NCBI GenBank assembly: GCA_003314535.1
Contig: POSG01000016.1
Coordinates: 1-64,000, forward strand
From: Geobacter sp.
Lineage (GTDB): Bacteria; Desulfobacterota; Desulfuromonadia; Geobacterales; Geobacteraceae
Direction of reading: 5' to 3'
Length of the DNA stretch: 64,000 bases
Numbering within the stretch: the stretch's first letter is position 1; each line of letters starts with the position of its first letter. The notes below the pieces were generated by a model. It saw only the letters and a program-made list of their open reading frames with translations. It searched no databases and had not been told where the DNA came from. This document shows positions 35,145 through 43,301 of this stretch, in pieces. The position numbers and the translations under genes are program-made.

Positions 35145-35208
35145 GAATACTTGACTGCAACCTTCTGTCGGAGGATAATTTCTTTTCGTTTTATTCCTAC
35201 AATACAGC

Positions 35209-35238
35209 AAAAAAAGAGCGCACTGTGTGCGCTCTTTT
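35209..35238 (-). terminator. Rho-independent terminator of the DUF1566 gene
   Basis: The stem GAGCGCAC / GTGCGCTC has a three-base loop and, on the minus strand, is followed by an eight-base T-run. Confidence 0.85.
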
Positions 35239-35316
35239 CCATTCGGCTTTTTGTCATGCGATTGGACTTTCAAAAGCAATTGATGCGAAGCCCTTCGTAG
35301 TTTCTCGTGCCTGACG

Positions 35317-36513
35317 CTATTGCCAGTTAATCAGTCCTACGGCTTTTTGCAGAATAAGAAGTGCGTCGGCAACTGTAATATGGGTGTCTTTGTATGGCAC
35401 ACCGTTAGTAATTGGAGCTATGTCCGCATGATCCAGGTAGAATTGTGTCGTGGCATCCAGCTCTACTGCCGCTCGCAATGCCAACAACACATCGATGACC
35501 GTTACTTGCCCGTCCCCATTAAGATCGCCGTCTGAGGCGGCTGGTATGCTGCGTACACACTGGACATGGTGGAAATTTGAACTTGATTTGTTGTAGATTG
35601 ACATCGTTCCAAACCCGATATCAATGCTCAAGGCCGAATCGCGTAAATCGTAATCATAACTTGTCGTGGAAGTCCAGTACTCCTCTGTAGAAGCTCCTGG
35701 GAAAAAGTCTGTGTTCAGGGTTCTCGCAGCATCAAGCCAGGATTCAAGCTCCTTAATGTTAGGAAGCCGCCAATCTTGATGCCCCCCGAGGACCAGTGCC
35801 TCACAATGCGTAAAAGCAGTGCTTAAGTCCATAAGCCCCTGTGAAGCCTTTGGCCACATCAAACCGGTGGAAGTGTCCGTTACCAATCCCTCCAGAGAAT
35901 TGACCAGTTTCTGTCTAACAGGCGGCCCTACTACCGGATCTCTAACACATCTTACATAGTAATTGTCACTAGGGGTTGGATTATCACTGGAAAAATATAT
36001 AGCTGATATGAAATCAACAGATTGAGGTGTTGTGTTATCAGTTTTTGCCCAATAATTACCGTCACTAGCACATAAGAAGGCATGATTTATTGCAGGAGCT
36101 GGATATGCGCCAGATAAATCCAAAATGCTCATTAATTCTTTTAGAGTCGGCAATCTCCAGTTATTGTAGGTACCATCGGTAACCGAACTGCAAGTACTTT
36201 GTGTTTCACTGTTATGCATTGCATCATAAACACCGGCAGCCACATACCAATTGTTAACAGATTGGTAATTCTGCTGCCACATCAAGCCGGTGTTGTTGTC
36301 GGTCACGGTACCATTTCCGTTGTCCACAAATGACAAGGGATTAATTATGTATGCTCCGTCTTGCCCTGTTGTTGGACAGTCAATCTGCGTATACGGACTA
36401 GTAGTCTGATAGCATACCTGCTGTCCGGTGTCCGGGAGTTTATAGGCTGCAAAGGCAAGAACCGGAAATGCACCGACAAGGACCAAAGTGAAGACGACAA
36501 TATTTTTTAGCAT
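35317..36513 (-). CDS. Secreted DUF1566 protein with C-terminal dockerin-like repeat
   Basis: The product from ATG 36513 (GGAGG eight bases upstream) is 398 residues. A signal peptide (MLKNIVVFTLVLVGAFPVLA, cut near AFAA) is followed by two DUF1566 (Lcl_C type) units, each with a GTVTDNNTGLMWQ / GLVTDTSTGLMWP opening, NWRLPTLKEL / DWRLPNIKEL and a closing VRCVRD / VQCVRS. The end has a calcium-loop dockerin-type motif (DGDLNGDGQVTVIDVLLALR) and a second helix-loop unit (DTHITVADALLILQK). Function is unknown; surface carbohydrate or adhesion roles are common guesses. Cysteines are paired across each unit. It is monocistronic with its own terminator. Confidence 0.85.
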   Translation of the reverse strand: MLKNIVVFTLVLVGAFPVLAFAAYKLPDTGQQVCYQTTSPYTQIDCPTTGQDGAYIINPLSFVDNGNGTVTDNNTGLMWQQNYQSVNNWYVAAGVYDAMHNSETQSTCSSVTDGTYNNWRLPTLKELMSILDLSGAYPAPAINHAFLCASDGNYWAKTDNTTPQSVDFISAIYFSSDNPTPSDNYYVRCVRDPVVGPPVRQKLVNSLEGLVTDTSTGLMWPKASQGLMDLSTAFTHCEALVLGGHQDWRLPNIKELESWLDAARTLNTDFFPGASTEEYWTSTTSYDYDLRDSALSIDIGFGTMSIYNKSSSNFHHVQCVRSIPAASDGDLNGDGQVTVIDVLLALRAAVELDATTQFYLDHADIAPITNGVPYKDTHITVADALLILQKAVGLINWQ

Positions 36514-36540
36514 AGGGTTACCTCCACTTATCGATGCCAT

Positions 36541-36760
36541 CACTTAATGCACAACCCTTGCCAGGCCTGCGGTCCAGATGCCGAAAATCATAAGAAATGC
36601 TCAACCATGTTCCCCCGCACAAGAAAGATGAAAATTGCGAGGTACATTTCCGTCGCGGCGACATCGGTGCCCCTGTCCCTCTAGTCTTCGGGTCATTACG
36701 CGCCTGCACCAGCCGATGGTTTCTGTTTTTTATTTTACCACCATTAACTGATGTGCAATG
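36541..36760 (-). other. Long leader or intergenic region of the DUF1566 gene
   Basis: About 370 bases lie between the PEP-CTERM gene end and the DUF1566 start, and no gene is supported. On the minus strand an arm pair ATCGG...GTGC / GCACCGAT (36663-36670 with 36706-36717) and the GAGGGACAGGGGC stretch suggest a structured leader. No known riboswitch class could be assigned by eye. Confidence 0.3.
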
Positions 36761-36826
36761 ACATGCCTGATTTTTTCGAATCTATCACCCCAAATAGGTT
36801 TTCATCAATACTCGGGCAGTCACAAA

Positions 36827-36854
36827 AAAAGGCGGTGCCTTCGCACCGCCTTTT
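36827..36854 (-). terminator. Rho-independent terminator of the PEP-CTERM gene
   Basis: AAGGCGGTGC-CTTC-GCACCGCCTT forms a ten-pair stem followed on the minus strand by a T-run of seven or more. Confidence 0.88.
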
Positions 36855-36881
36855 CCCTGCCTCAGGGGCGACTAGGATCTG

Positions 36882-37469
36882 TCAACCCTGAATTCCGGAT
36901 CTCCTTCGGCCGCACAAGGCAAGGCCGACAAGTCCCGCTCCAAGCAGGATGACCGTGCCGGGTTCGGGGACAGGCACCGAGGAAGGATTGTAGCCTATGA
37001 AGTGAGATATCTGCAGATCATATCCGCCAGTGCCGGGACCACCGATATTCCATATGTCATAGGTGCTCCAGGACCCGGTGCTTTCCGCAGGGTCAACTTC
37101 ATACAGGGCAAAATAACGTCCCGCCTTTACGGTGTAGAATTCGATCGTGCTTGAAAGCGGCACCGACTGCCACGTACCGGAACTCCCGTTTCCGTAAGAA
37201 GTATAACTGACGTTCGCCACAGACAGTACGACATCGGAGTATCCCGTCATTCCATTCAACAAGGTTTGCAACGCAGCGACTGAGGATGGGTTCGTTGTTG
37301 TATTCCCCGCTTGAACGAAAATCAGGTCGCCTGAATTCTGGTAATAAGAGTATACAGCGCCATTAAACCGATCCTCTATCCCGTCATTCGCAGTATTTAC
37401 AATCGGTACTGCAAGCGACAAAGAGGAAATCCCGAGAATCATCAGCACTGCCAAAATGATCTTTTTCAT
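36882..37469 (-). CDS. PEP-CTERM sorting domain protein (exosortase substrate)
   Basis: A 195-residue secreted protein with the signal peptide MKKIILAVLMILGISSLSLA and, at the C-terminus, the sorting tail VPVPEPGT followed by a hydrophobic helix (VILLGAGLVGLALC) and the basic GRRR. This is the signal cut by exosortase XrtA, encoded at 6241. The body has no recognised domain; it is rich in Ser, Gly, Tyr and Asn and predicted to be mostly beta, as many PEP-CTERM proteins of floc or sheath type. GGAGG precedes the ATG. A sigma-54 promoter lies 56-70 bases upstream, with two candidate enhancer sites. It is monocistronic. Confidence 0.93.
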   Translation of the reverse strand: MKKIILAVLMILGISSLSLAVPIVNTANDGIEDRFNGAVYSYYQNSGDLIFVQAGNTTTNPSSVAALQTLLNGMTGYSDVVLSVANVSYTSYGNGSSGTWQSVPLSSTIEFYTVKAGRYFALYEVDPAESTGSWSTYDIWNIGGPGTGGYDLQISHFIGYNPSSVPVPEPGTVILLGAGLVGLALCGRRRSGIQG

Positions 37470-37524
37470 GGCATCCTCCCTTCCCCTGCGAACAGTAGTT
37501 TATTAACAATTCATCTAAATTCTA

Positions 37525-37539
37525 GCAATATTGATGCCA
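37525..37539 (-). promoter_or_regulatory. Sigma-54 (RpoN) promoter of the PEP-CTERM gene
   Basis: The minus strand reads TGGCAT-CAATA-TTGC followed by T, with GG and GC ten bases apart. The six-base -24 half and the TTGCT -12 half are identical to those of the EPS promoter at 29900. The predicted start lies near 37513, giving a leader of about 44 bases. Confidence 0.82.
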
Positions 37540-37588
37540 AATAAAATATCGTATGATTACAGCGGATTGCAAAACAGAGCAATAATAT

Positions 37589-37605
37589 TGTAAAGTTTAC
37601 CGACA
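37589..37605 (+). promoter_or_regulatory. Candidate enhancer site, copy 1 (PEP-CTERM gene)
   Basis: TGTAAAGTTTACCGACA fits TGTA-N4-TT-N4-ACA, the pattern of the three EPS upstream sites. It lies 50 bases upstream of the -24 element. Confidence 0.55.
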
Positions 37606-37761
37606 CATTCGCGCTGTTCTGGATTCCCTTGTGGCGTAGATAGCCTCCACCTTGATTAATGAAGCTGATTGGATCTTCCAGAGCACTCCACCTGCTTATG
37701 CCCCCCGGCAATGGCAACAAGACGGCACTCAATTGATCATCAATTCCGAGTCATTGAACAT

Positions 37762-37778
37762 TGTAAACTTTATCGACA
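37762..37778 (+). promoter_or_regulatory. Candidate enhancer site, copy 2 (PEP-CTERM gene)
   Basis: TGTAAACTTTATCGACA is 15 of 17 identical to the site at 37589, with three further matching bases (ATT) upstream. It lies about 223 bases upstream of the -24 element. The rest of 37540-37857 shows nothing else. Confidence 0.55.
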
Positions 37779-37857
37779 AAAAATCAAAACAACCTCTTTT
37801 GGTATTTATATCATTAACAAAAAACCCGTCAACTCAGCTTCCCCGCTCTAATGCCGC

Positions 37858-37896
37858 CATACAAAAAGGGCGCCATCAGGGCGCCCTTTTTGTATG
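37858..37896 (-). terminator. Rho-independent terminator of dapL
   Basis: ATACAAAAAGGGCGCC-ATCA-GGGCGCCCTTTTTGTAT is a near-perfect palindrome with T-runs on both strands, 50 bases after dapL. Confidence 0.88.
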
Positions 37897-37948
37897 GGTA
37901 TGTAGCAGCTACAGGAAGCTGATAATCCGACCATGTGCAACAAAATGG

Positions 37949-39181
37949 TTATTTCAGGTTTTTCTTTATCCTTTCTACAGCTTCCCCCACATTGTCGCGG
38001 TTGCCGAAGGCGGAAAGGCGGAAGAAACCCTCGCCGCTCGGGCCGAATCCGCTGCCGGGAGTGCCAACCACGTTGCACTCGGTCAGGAGCTTATCGAAGA
38101 AGTCCCAGGAACTCATTCCACCGGGAGTCTTGAGCCAGATGTAGGGCGCGTTGACGCCTCCGTAGACGGTAAGGCCCGCACCATTCAAGCCTTCACGGAT
38201 GATACGCGCGTTTTCCATGTAATAATCGATCACTTCCCTGGTCTGCCGCCATCCTTCATCTGTATACACAGCGGCAGCAGCCCTCTGGACCGGGTATGAA
38301 GCGCCATTAAACTTGGTGGTCGTCCGCCTGAGCCAGAGCTTGTTCAAGCTGTAAGGCTCACCCGAAGAGGTCCTTGCCGTCAGCTCCTCGGGAATAACCA
38401 CGAGCCCGCAGCGGACACCTGTAAACCCGGCGGTCTTGGAGAAGGAGCGGAATTCGATTGCGCACTTCTTTGCGCCGTCGATCTCGTAGATCGAGTGGGG
38501 GATCGACGGATCGGTTATGAAAGCCTCATAGGCGGCATCGAAAAAGATTACCGCTTCGTTGGCCAGGGCGTAATCCACCCACTTCTTCAGCTCCTCCCTG
38601 GTGGCAACAGCGCCGGTGGGATTGTTGGGGAAGCAGAGGTAAATGATGTCCACCTTCTCTGTCGGAAGAGCGGGGATGAAATGGTTCTCTTCCGTGCAGG
38701 GAAGATAGACGATCCCTTTGTAGTACCCCTTCTCGTCTGCCTCGCCGGTGCGTCCGATCATGACATTGGTGTCATTGTAAACCGGATATACCGGGTCCCC
38801 GATAGCTACCTTGTTGTCTAGTGCAAAGATATCGAGAATGTTTGCGCAGTCGCACTTGGAGCCGTCAGAAATGAACATCTCAGTAGCAGCAAGAGAAACA
38901 CCGAGAGGTTTGTAAGACTTTTCGATCACGGCATTTACCAGCCAGTCGTAACCCTGCTCGGGACCGTATCCGGCAAAGGTTTCAACCCGTGAAAGGTCGT
39001 CCACGGCTTCATGAAAGGCCTTGAGTATGGCCGGCGGCAGCGGCCTGGTTACGTCACCGATCCCCAGTCTGATGATCTTCGCCTGCGGATTGGCTTCGGC
39101 AAACGCCCTTACCCTGCGGCCGATCTCCGGGAAAAGGTAGCCTGCTTTCAGTTTGAGATAGTTGTCGTTGATAAGCGCCAT
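37949..39181 (-). CDS. dapL: LL-diaminopimelate aminotransferase
   Basis: A 410-residue class I PLP enzyme that converts tetrahydrodipicolinate straight to LL-diaminopimelate with glutamate, for lysine and cell-wall synthesis. It begins [22 protein letters not shown], as DapL does. [17 protein letters not shown] and [14 protein letters not shown], with the Schiff-base lysine in SFSK, identify it. ATG 39181 has GGAGGTG nine bases upstream, better than GTG 39193. It is the last gene of the arg-lys run. No dapD, dapC or dapE is seen in the window, in keeping with the aminotransferase pathway. Confidence 0.97.
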   Translation of the reverse strand: MALINDNYLKLKAGYLFPEIGRRVRAFAEANPQAKIIRLGIGDVTRPLPPAILKAFHEAVDDLSRVETFAGYGPEQGYDWLVNAVIEKSYKPLGVSLAATEMFISDGSKCDCANILDIFALDNKVAIGDPVYPVYNDTNVMIGRTGEADEKGYYKGIVYLPCTEENHFIPALPTEKVDIIYLCFPNNPTGAVATREELKKWVDYALANEAVIFFDAAYEAFITDPSIPHSIYEIDGAKKCAIEFRSFSKTAGFTGVRCGLVVIPEELTARTSSGEPYSLNKLWLRRTTTKFNGASYPVQRAAAAVYTDEGWRQTREVIDYYMENARIIREGLNGAGLTVYGGVNAPYIWLKTPGGMSSWDFFDKLLTECNVVGTPGSGFGPSGEGFFRLSAFGNRDNVGEAVERIKKNLK

Positions 39182-39290
39182 GTTCTTCGACACCTCCGGT
39201 GTGTTTTTTTCATCAAAACATGCGAATCAAAGAAAGGAAATGCCGCGGGCAGCGGCATTTCCATCTGATATCGAGACAGACATTCGATCG

Positions 39291-40094
39291 TCATTTAAGC
39301 CCGAGGACATCCTGCATATCGTACAGACCCGGTTGCCGCCCGACAATCCATTTGGCGGCGCGCACCGCGCCACGGGAGAACATGTCCCGTGTATGCGCCC
39401 GATGGGTTATCTCGATCCGTTCACCCATGCCGATGAAGTATGCCGTATGCTCCCCGACAATGTCTCCGCCGCGAATGGTCTGCATTCCGATCTCTTCCCT
39501 GGTCCGTTCGCCGCAGATGCCCTCACGGTGGAAGTTGGCGACCTTTCCATAGTCACGCCCCAAGGCCTGAGCCACTATTTCGCCCATGCGTACCGCTGTT
39601 CCCGAGGGGCTGTCCTTTTTCAGCTTGTGGTGCGCCTCGACGATTTCCACGTCGAAGTCATCTCCGAGAATCTTTGCCACATCGGACAGGATTTTGAACA
39701 CAACGTTGACTCCGACGGACATGTTGGGCGCTAGCATTACCGGGATATTCCGCGAAAGCTCGACCGCCAGTTCTTTCTGTTCCGGCGTGAACCCGGTGGA
39801 GCCGATGACCATGGCCTTGTTGTTGAGGCCGCATATTTCCAGGTTCTTCAGCGATACGGCGGCAGCAGAGAAATCAATGAGCACATCGCATCCGCCTATG
39901 ATCCCGTTCAGGTTGTCGGCAATCTTTACGCCCAGGGGACCGCAACCTGCCACAAGGCCCGCATCCATACCCAGGTAGGGATGTTCGGGGCGATCCAGCG
40001 CTCCGGACAGCTCCATCGCCGGATCTTCCTTGACCGCCGTGATTATCCTTCCGCCCATCCTTCCCGCAGCACCACTGACAGCAACCTTTATCAT
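39291..40094 (-). CDS. dapB: 4-hydroxy-tetrahydrodipicolinate reductase
   Basis: A 267-residue NAD(P)H-dependent reductase. It has the Rossmann motif VAVSGAAGRMGGRI, VLIDFSAA, and the catalytic and substrate-binding EAHHKLKKDSPSGTA stretch with the active His and Lys. It reduces the DapA product to tetrahydrodipicolinate, the DapL substrate, and all three genes lie together. A 110-base repeat-containing gap separates it from dapA. Confidence 0.97.
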   Translation of the reverse strand: MIKVAVSGAAGRMGGRIITAVKEDPAMELSGALDRPEHPYLGMDAGLVAGCGPLGVKIADNLNGIIGGCDVLIDFSAAAVSLKNLEICGLNNKAMVIGSTGFTPEQKELAVELSRNIPVMLAPNMSVGVNVVFKILSDVAKILGDDFDVEIVEAHHKLKKDSPSGTAVRMGEIVAQALGRDYGKVANFHREGICGERTREEIGMQTIRGGDIVGEHTAYFIGMGERIEITHRAHTRDMFSRGAVRAAKWIVGRQPGLYDMQDVLGLK

Positions 40095-40126
40095 TATGAA
40101 CCTCGTGTAATTCGTGATAATAGCAG

Positions 40127-40210
40127 GGTGTCACCCAGCAGGCGCCCTCCCGTGCAACGGGCAGGCACGGGCCCGCGCTCCGAAGAGCTACAGCTCGCAG
40201 GCGAGGGCCT
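40127..40210. repeat. GTAGGGGC-type intergenic repeat between dapA and dapB
   Basis: On the minus strand GTAGGGGCAGGCCCTCGCCTGC is followed by GAGCTGTAGCTCTTCGGAGC and GCCCGTTGCACGGG, a chain of small palindromes. Related GTAGGGGC ends occur at 44755-44766 and 49448-49503. Confidence 0.5.
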
Positions 40211-40223
40211 GCCCCTACGTCGT

Positions 40224-41105
40224 TCAAATCAGGCCGTATTCTTTCATCACCCCGGCCAGTTTTTCCGTGTTTGCCTCCGACATGGGCGCCAGGGGCAGCC
40301 TGACCTCGCCGCTGCATTTGCCCATGAGTCCCAGGGCGGTCTTGACCGGCACCGGGTTGGTTTCGATGAACATGGCGTTATGTATCTTCATCAGGGAGAG
40401 ATGCAGGCGACGCGCCTCCTCCATGTTGCCGGCCTCGAATGCGTCGATCATGGCCGCGATCTCTTTCGGCATGATGTTGGCGGTAACGGAGATGACCCCC
40501 GATCCGCCGCAGGCAAGCAGGGGAAAGGTTATGAAATCGTCGCCGGAAAGGATGTCGATCCTGTCGCCGCAGAGCGAAAGCAGCTCCGAAACCTGCTGGA
40601 TGGAGCCTGCCGCCTCCTTTATTGCCACGATATTGGGGATTTCCGCCAGTCTGGCCACGGTTTGCGGCAGCATGTTGAGGCCGGTGCGTCCCGGGACGTT
40701 GTACAGGACTTGCGGCAGGGCAACAGCTTCGGCCACGGTCTTGTAATGGCGGTAAAGACCCTCCTGAGAGGGTTTGTTGTAATAGGGAGTAACAAGAAGA
40801 GCACCGTCTGCGCCGACCTTTTTCGCGTGCTCGGTTATCTCGATCGCCTCTTTGGTGGAATTGGATCCGGTGCCCGCTATGATCGGCACACGCTTTTTCG
40901 CCTGATGGACCACGATTTCGATCACCTTGTCATGCTCCTCGTAATCGAGCGTGGATGCCTCCCCGGTAGTGCCGCATGGGACAATCCCATCCGTGCCGTT
41001 CTCGATCTGGAACTCTACCAGCTGGCGAAGGTTTTCCTCATCAATCTCTCCGTCCCTTTTGAACGGAGTCACAATGGCGACTATACTCCCCTTGAACATT
41101 GGCAA
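40224..41105 (-). CDS. dapA: 4-hydroxy-tetrahydrodipicolinate synthase
   Basis: A 293-residue class I aldolase (TIM barrel) that condenses pyruvate with aspartate semialdehyde. Seen are GTTGEASTLDYEEH, GALLVTPYYNKPSQEGLYRHY with the catalytic tyrosine region, YNVPGRTGLNM, and IVAIKEAAGS with the Schiff-base lysine. It is the usual length. It follows lysA by nine bases and so is part of the same transcript. Confidence 0.98.
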   Translation of the reverse strand: MPMFKGSIVAIVTPFKRDGEIDEENLRQLVEFQIENGTDGIVPCGTTGEASTLDYEEHDKVIEIVVHQAKKRVPIIAGTGSNSTKEAIEITEHAKKVGADGALLVTPYYNKPSQEGLYRHYKTVAEAVALPQVLYNVPGRTGLNMLPQTVARLAEIPNIVAIKEAAGSIQQVSELLSLCGDRIDILSGDDFITFPLLACGGSGVISVTANIMPKEIAAMIDAFEAGNMEEARRLHLSLMKIHNAMFIETNPVPVKTALGLMGKCSGEVRLPLAPMSEANTEKLAGVMKEYGLI

Positions 41106-41114
41106 TCCTCCTTG

Positions 41115-42368
41115 TCACAGAAAGTCCGGGATTCTCTCACCCCGAACCAGGTCCCCGTATGTTTCACGATCGCGAACGACTACGAAGGCGTCTCCCTTGA
41201 CCATTACTTCCACTGCCCTTGGCCGGCTGTTGTAGTTGCTGCTCATGGCAAAGCCGTAGGCGCCGGCGGACATGAAGGCAACCAGGTCCCCCTGGCGGAA
41301 ACTGGGCACTTCCCGGTCCTTGGCCAGGAAGTCGCCGGACTCGCATATGGGGCCGACGATATCCGCCACCGTGACGCCCTCCTGGTCCTTCCTGACCGCC
41401 TGCACGCCATGGTACGAACCATAGAGCGATGGCCTTGCCAGGTCGTTCATGGCTGCGTCGACAATAACGAAGTTTTTCTCTTCGCCGCGCTTGACGTAAA
41501 GGCATTTAGCCACCATGATGCCGGCATTCCCCACCAGGTTGCGTCCCGGCTCGAACAGGAGGTGGAGCCCGAGATCCTTGGTTTCAGCGGTTATGGCCGC
41601 ACCGTATTCGGCCGGAAGCGGCGGCGCTTCATCGCTGTAGGTAATGCCCAGGCCGCCGCCAAGGTCGAAATAACGCAGATTGATACCCGACTCCCTTACC
41701 CCTTCAATGAGCCGCTTCAGCTTCTTTATGGTATCTACGAAGGGAGACACCTTGGTAAGCTGGCTGCCGATATGGCAGTCGATTCCCATGACGTCCAGGT
41801 TGGCCATTCGCGCAGCCCTGCGGTACTGCTCCAGAGAACGCTCGATATTGATGCCGAACTTGGCCTTTTTCAAACCGGTGGTGATGTAAGGATGGGTCTC
41901 GGGGTCAACATCCGGGTTGACCCGGATCGCGATGCCTGCCTTTTTCCCCAGCCGTCCAGCGATCATGTCTATCCGGTCCAACTCCTCTTCCGACTCCACG
42001 TTGAACATCAGAATCCCGGTGTTCAGGGCATACTCTATCTCGTCGTCCTTTTTGCCCACTCCTGAGTAAACCACCTTGCACGGCTCGACTCCTGCAGCCA
42101 GTGCGCGGTAAAGCTCGCCGCCGGAAACGATGTCCACGCCGCCGCCCAGGCCAAAAAAAGTCTTCAGAACCGCAAGGTTCGAATTGGCCTTCATGGAATA
42201 GCATATGGTATGGGGAACTGCCGCGAATGCCTCGTCCATGGCGCGGTAGTGCCGCTCCAGGGTGGCGTGGGAATACAGGTAGAGAGGTGTGCCGACCTTT
42301 TCCACAATCTCCCGTACCGCGACATCTTCTGCGTAGAGCTCGTTTCCTTTGTATTGAAAATGATGCAT
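41115..42368 (-). CDS. lysA: Diaminopimelate decarboxylase
   Basis: A 417-residue fold type III PLP decarboxylase making lysine from meso-diaminopimelate. PLP lysine lies in YSMKANSN, and the glycine loop is FDLGGGLGI. HIGSQLTKVSPF, EPGRNLVGNAGI and CESGDFLAKDR (the cysteine donated to the partner active site) are all intact. It heads the lysA-dapA-dapB-dapL segment. An epimerase gene (dapF), which often accompanies lysA, is absent here. Confidence 0.98.
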   Translation of the reverse strand: MHHFQYKGNELYAEDVAVREIVEKVGTPLYLYSHATLERHYRAMDEAFAAVPHTICYSMKANSNLAVLKTFFGLGGGVDIVSGGELYRALAAGVEPCKVVYSGVGKKDDEIEYALNTGILMFNVESEEELDRIDMIAGRLGKKAGIAIRVNPDVDPETHPYITTGLKKAKFGINIERSLEQYRRAARMANLDVMGIDCHIGSQLTKVSPFVDTIKKLKRLIEGVRESGINLRYFDLGGGLGITYSDEAPPLPAEYGAAITAETKDLGLHLLFEPGRNLVGNAGIMVAKCLYVKRGEEKNFVIVDAAMNDLARPSLYGSYHGVQAVRKDQEGVTVADIVGPICESGDFLAKDREVPSFRQGDLVAFMSAGAYGFAMSSNYNSRPRAVEVMVKGDAFVVVRDRETYGDLVRGERIPDFL

Positions 42369-42501
42369 TCAACCCTCCGATTGATGTGCCGGCGCAACGC
42401 CGTTTTCATTATAAGGGGTTTTTTGTATCACACGGCCGGGCAAATGTCAAAAAAATGCCCAGTGACAGGCGGTTAGGCATGCGAACGCAACCCGTCGGAC
42501 A

Positions 42502-43254
42502 TTACTCCTTCAACAGGAACATCCCTTCGACCAGATTGGACAGTTCACTCTCCGCAGTATCCGACCCGGTCCGGACAACCGACCTGACGCCATAGACGTA
42601 CTTCACGCCGTGCTCCATCTGTTTGTCCTCGTAGCTGTTGGAATCGGCAGGCAATGACGCTGTCGGAAATAACGGCATGACGCCACCTTCCTGCTCCCGG
42701 TAAACCGCATAACCTTGCAGGGTCGAGCCTGGCGCGACACGAACCGGGTCCCATTGGAGAACGACACCGGTCGGAATGGAAAGCGCCGACAGGTTCGGAG
42801 GCGGTTGGGACGCGATTTTCATCCTGCGCACCTTGTTGGAATCCCTGCTGGAAACACCATCGGCATCAACGGTGAACACCTTGTACTGGTAGGTATCGCC
42901 GGTCTTCACCTCGCTATCGTAAAAACAGTAATGAGAACCGGCACGCTGCACATCCTGGAGATACTCCGGATCGACAGTCCTGAGAAGATGATAGGCGGTA
43001 GGGCAGTCCTCGCAATCCTGGTCGGGCGGCAGCACTTCACGTCGAAAGACACGAAAGCCCGCAATTCCTGCCAGTTTCCCCCCCGACTCCATCTTCGCAG
43101 GCGGAGACCAGCAGACAAGGAACCTGCTTCCCTTCTGATCGACCTTGAGGTCCTTGATGGCCGCAGGCACCAATGACTCGGGCGGAACCAGGGGGCCACG
43201 CTTGCCACAGGCAACGAGGGAAAAAACCACCAACAGGAATATGATCTTTTTCAT
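42502..43254 (-). CDS. Lipoprotein with LptM-like start and fibronectin type III-like domains
   Basis: A 250-residue lipoprotein. The signal peptide ends in the lipobox SLVACGKRGPLVPPE; CGKRGPL-x-x-P is the motif of the short LptM/YifL lipoproteins that often precede lysA in proteobacteria and help LPS-transport LptD maturation. Here the motif is followed by two fibronectin type III-like modules (AIKDLKVDQKGSRFLVCWSPP and NLSALSIPTGVVLQWDP), each ending in Y-x-Y/V-type strands, with several cysteines in the first. It is therefore much longer than LptM. It lies between argH and lysA in the same direction. Confidence 0.75.
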   Translation of the reverse strand: MKKIIFLLVVFSLVACGKRGPLVPPESLVPAAIKDLKVDQKGSRFLVCWSPPAKMESGGKLAGIAGFRVFRREVLPPDQDCEDCPTAYHLLRTVDPEYLQDVQRAGSHYCFYDSEVKTGDTYQYKVFTVDADGVSSRDSNKVRRMKIASQPPPNLSALSIPTGVVLQWDPVRVAPGSTLQGYAVYREQEGGVMPLFPTASLPADSNSYEDKQMEHGVKYVYGVRSVVRTGSDTAESELSNLVEGMFLLKE

Positions 43255-43301
43255 TGCCGCTCCATTATCAGCACGGTTCGCCGTTTTAACATTTCCAGCC
43301 G

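Noticed and set aside
36518-36709. Open frame of 63 codons before the DUF1566 gene
   Set aside because: No ribosome site, odd composition; a noncoding leader explains it better.
36748-36765. TGGCAY-N-TTGC-like site upstream of the DUF1566 gene (AGGCATGTCATTGC on the minus strand)
   Set aside because: GG and GC are nine bases apart where sigma-54 needs ten, and the first T of TGG is replaced.
39981-42065. Long plus-strand open frame of 694 codons opposite dapA and lysA
   Set aside because: It is fully antisense to two well-conserved genes, has a low-complexity His/Gly/Arg-rich translation and is explained by GC-rich codon use.
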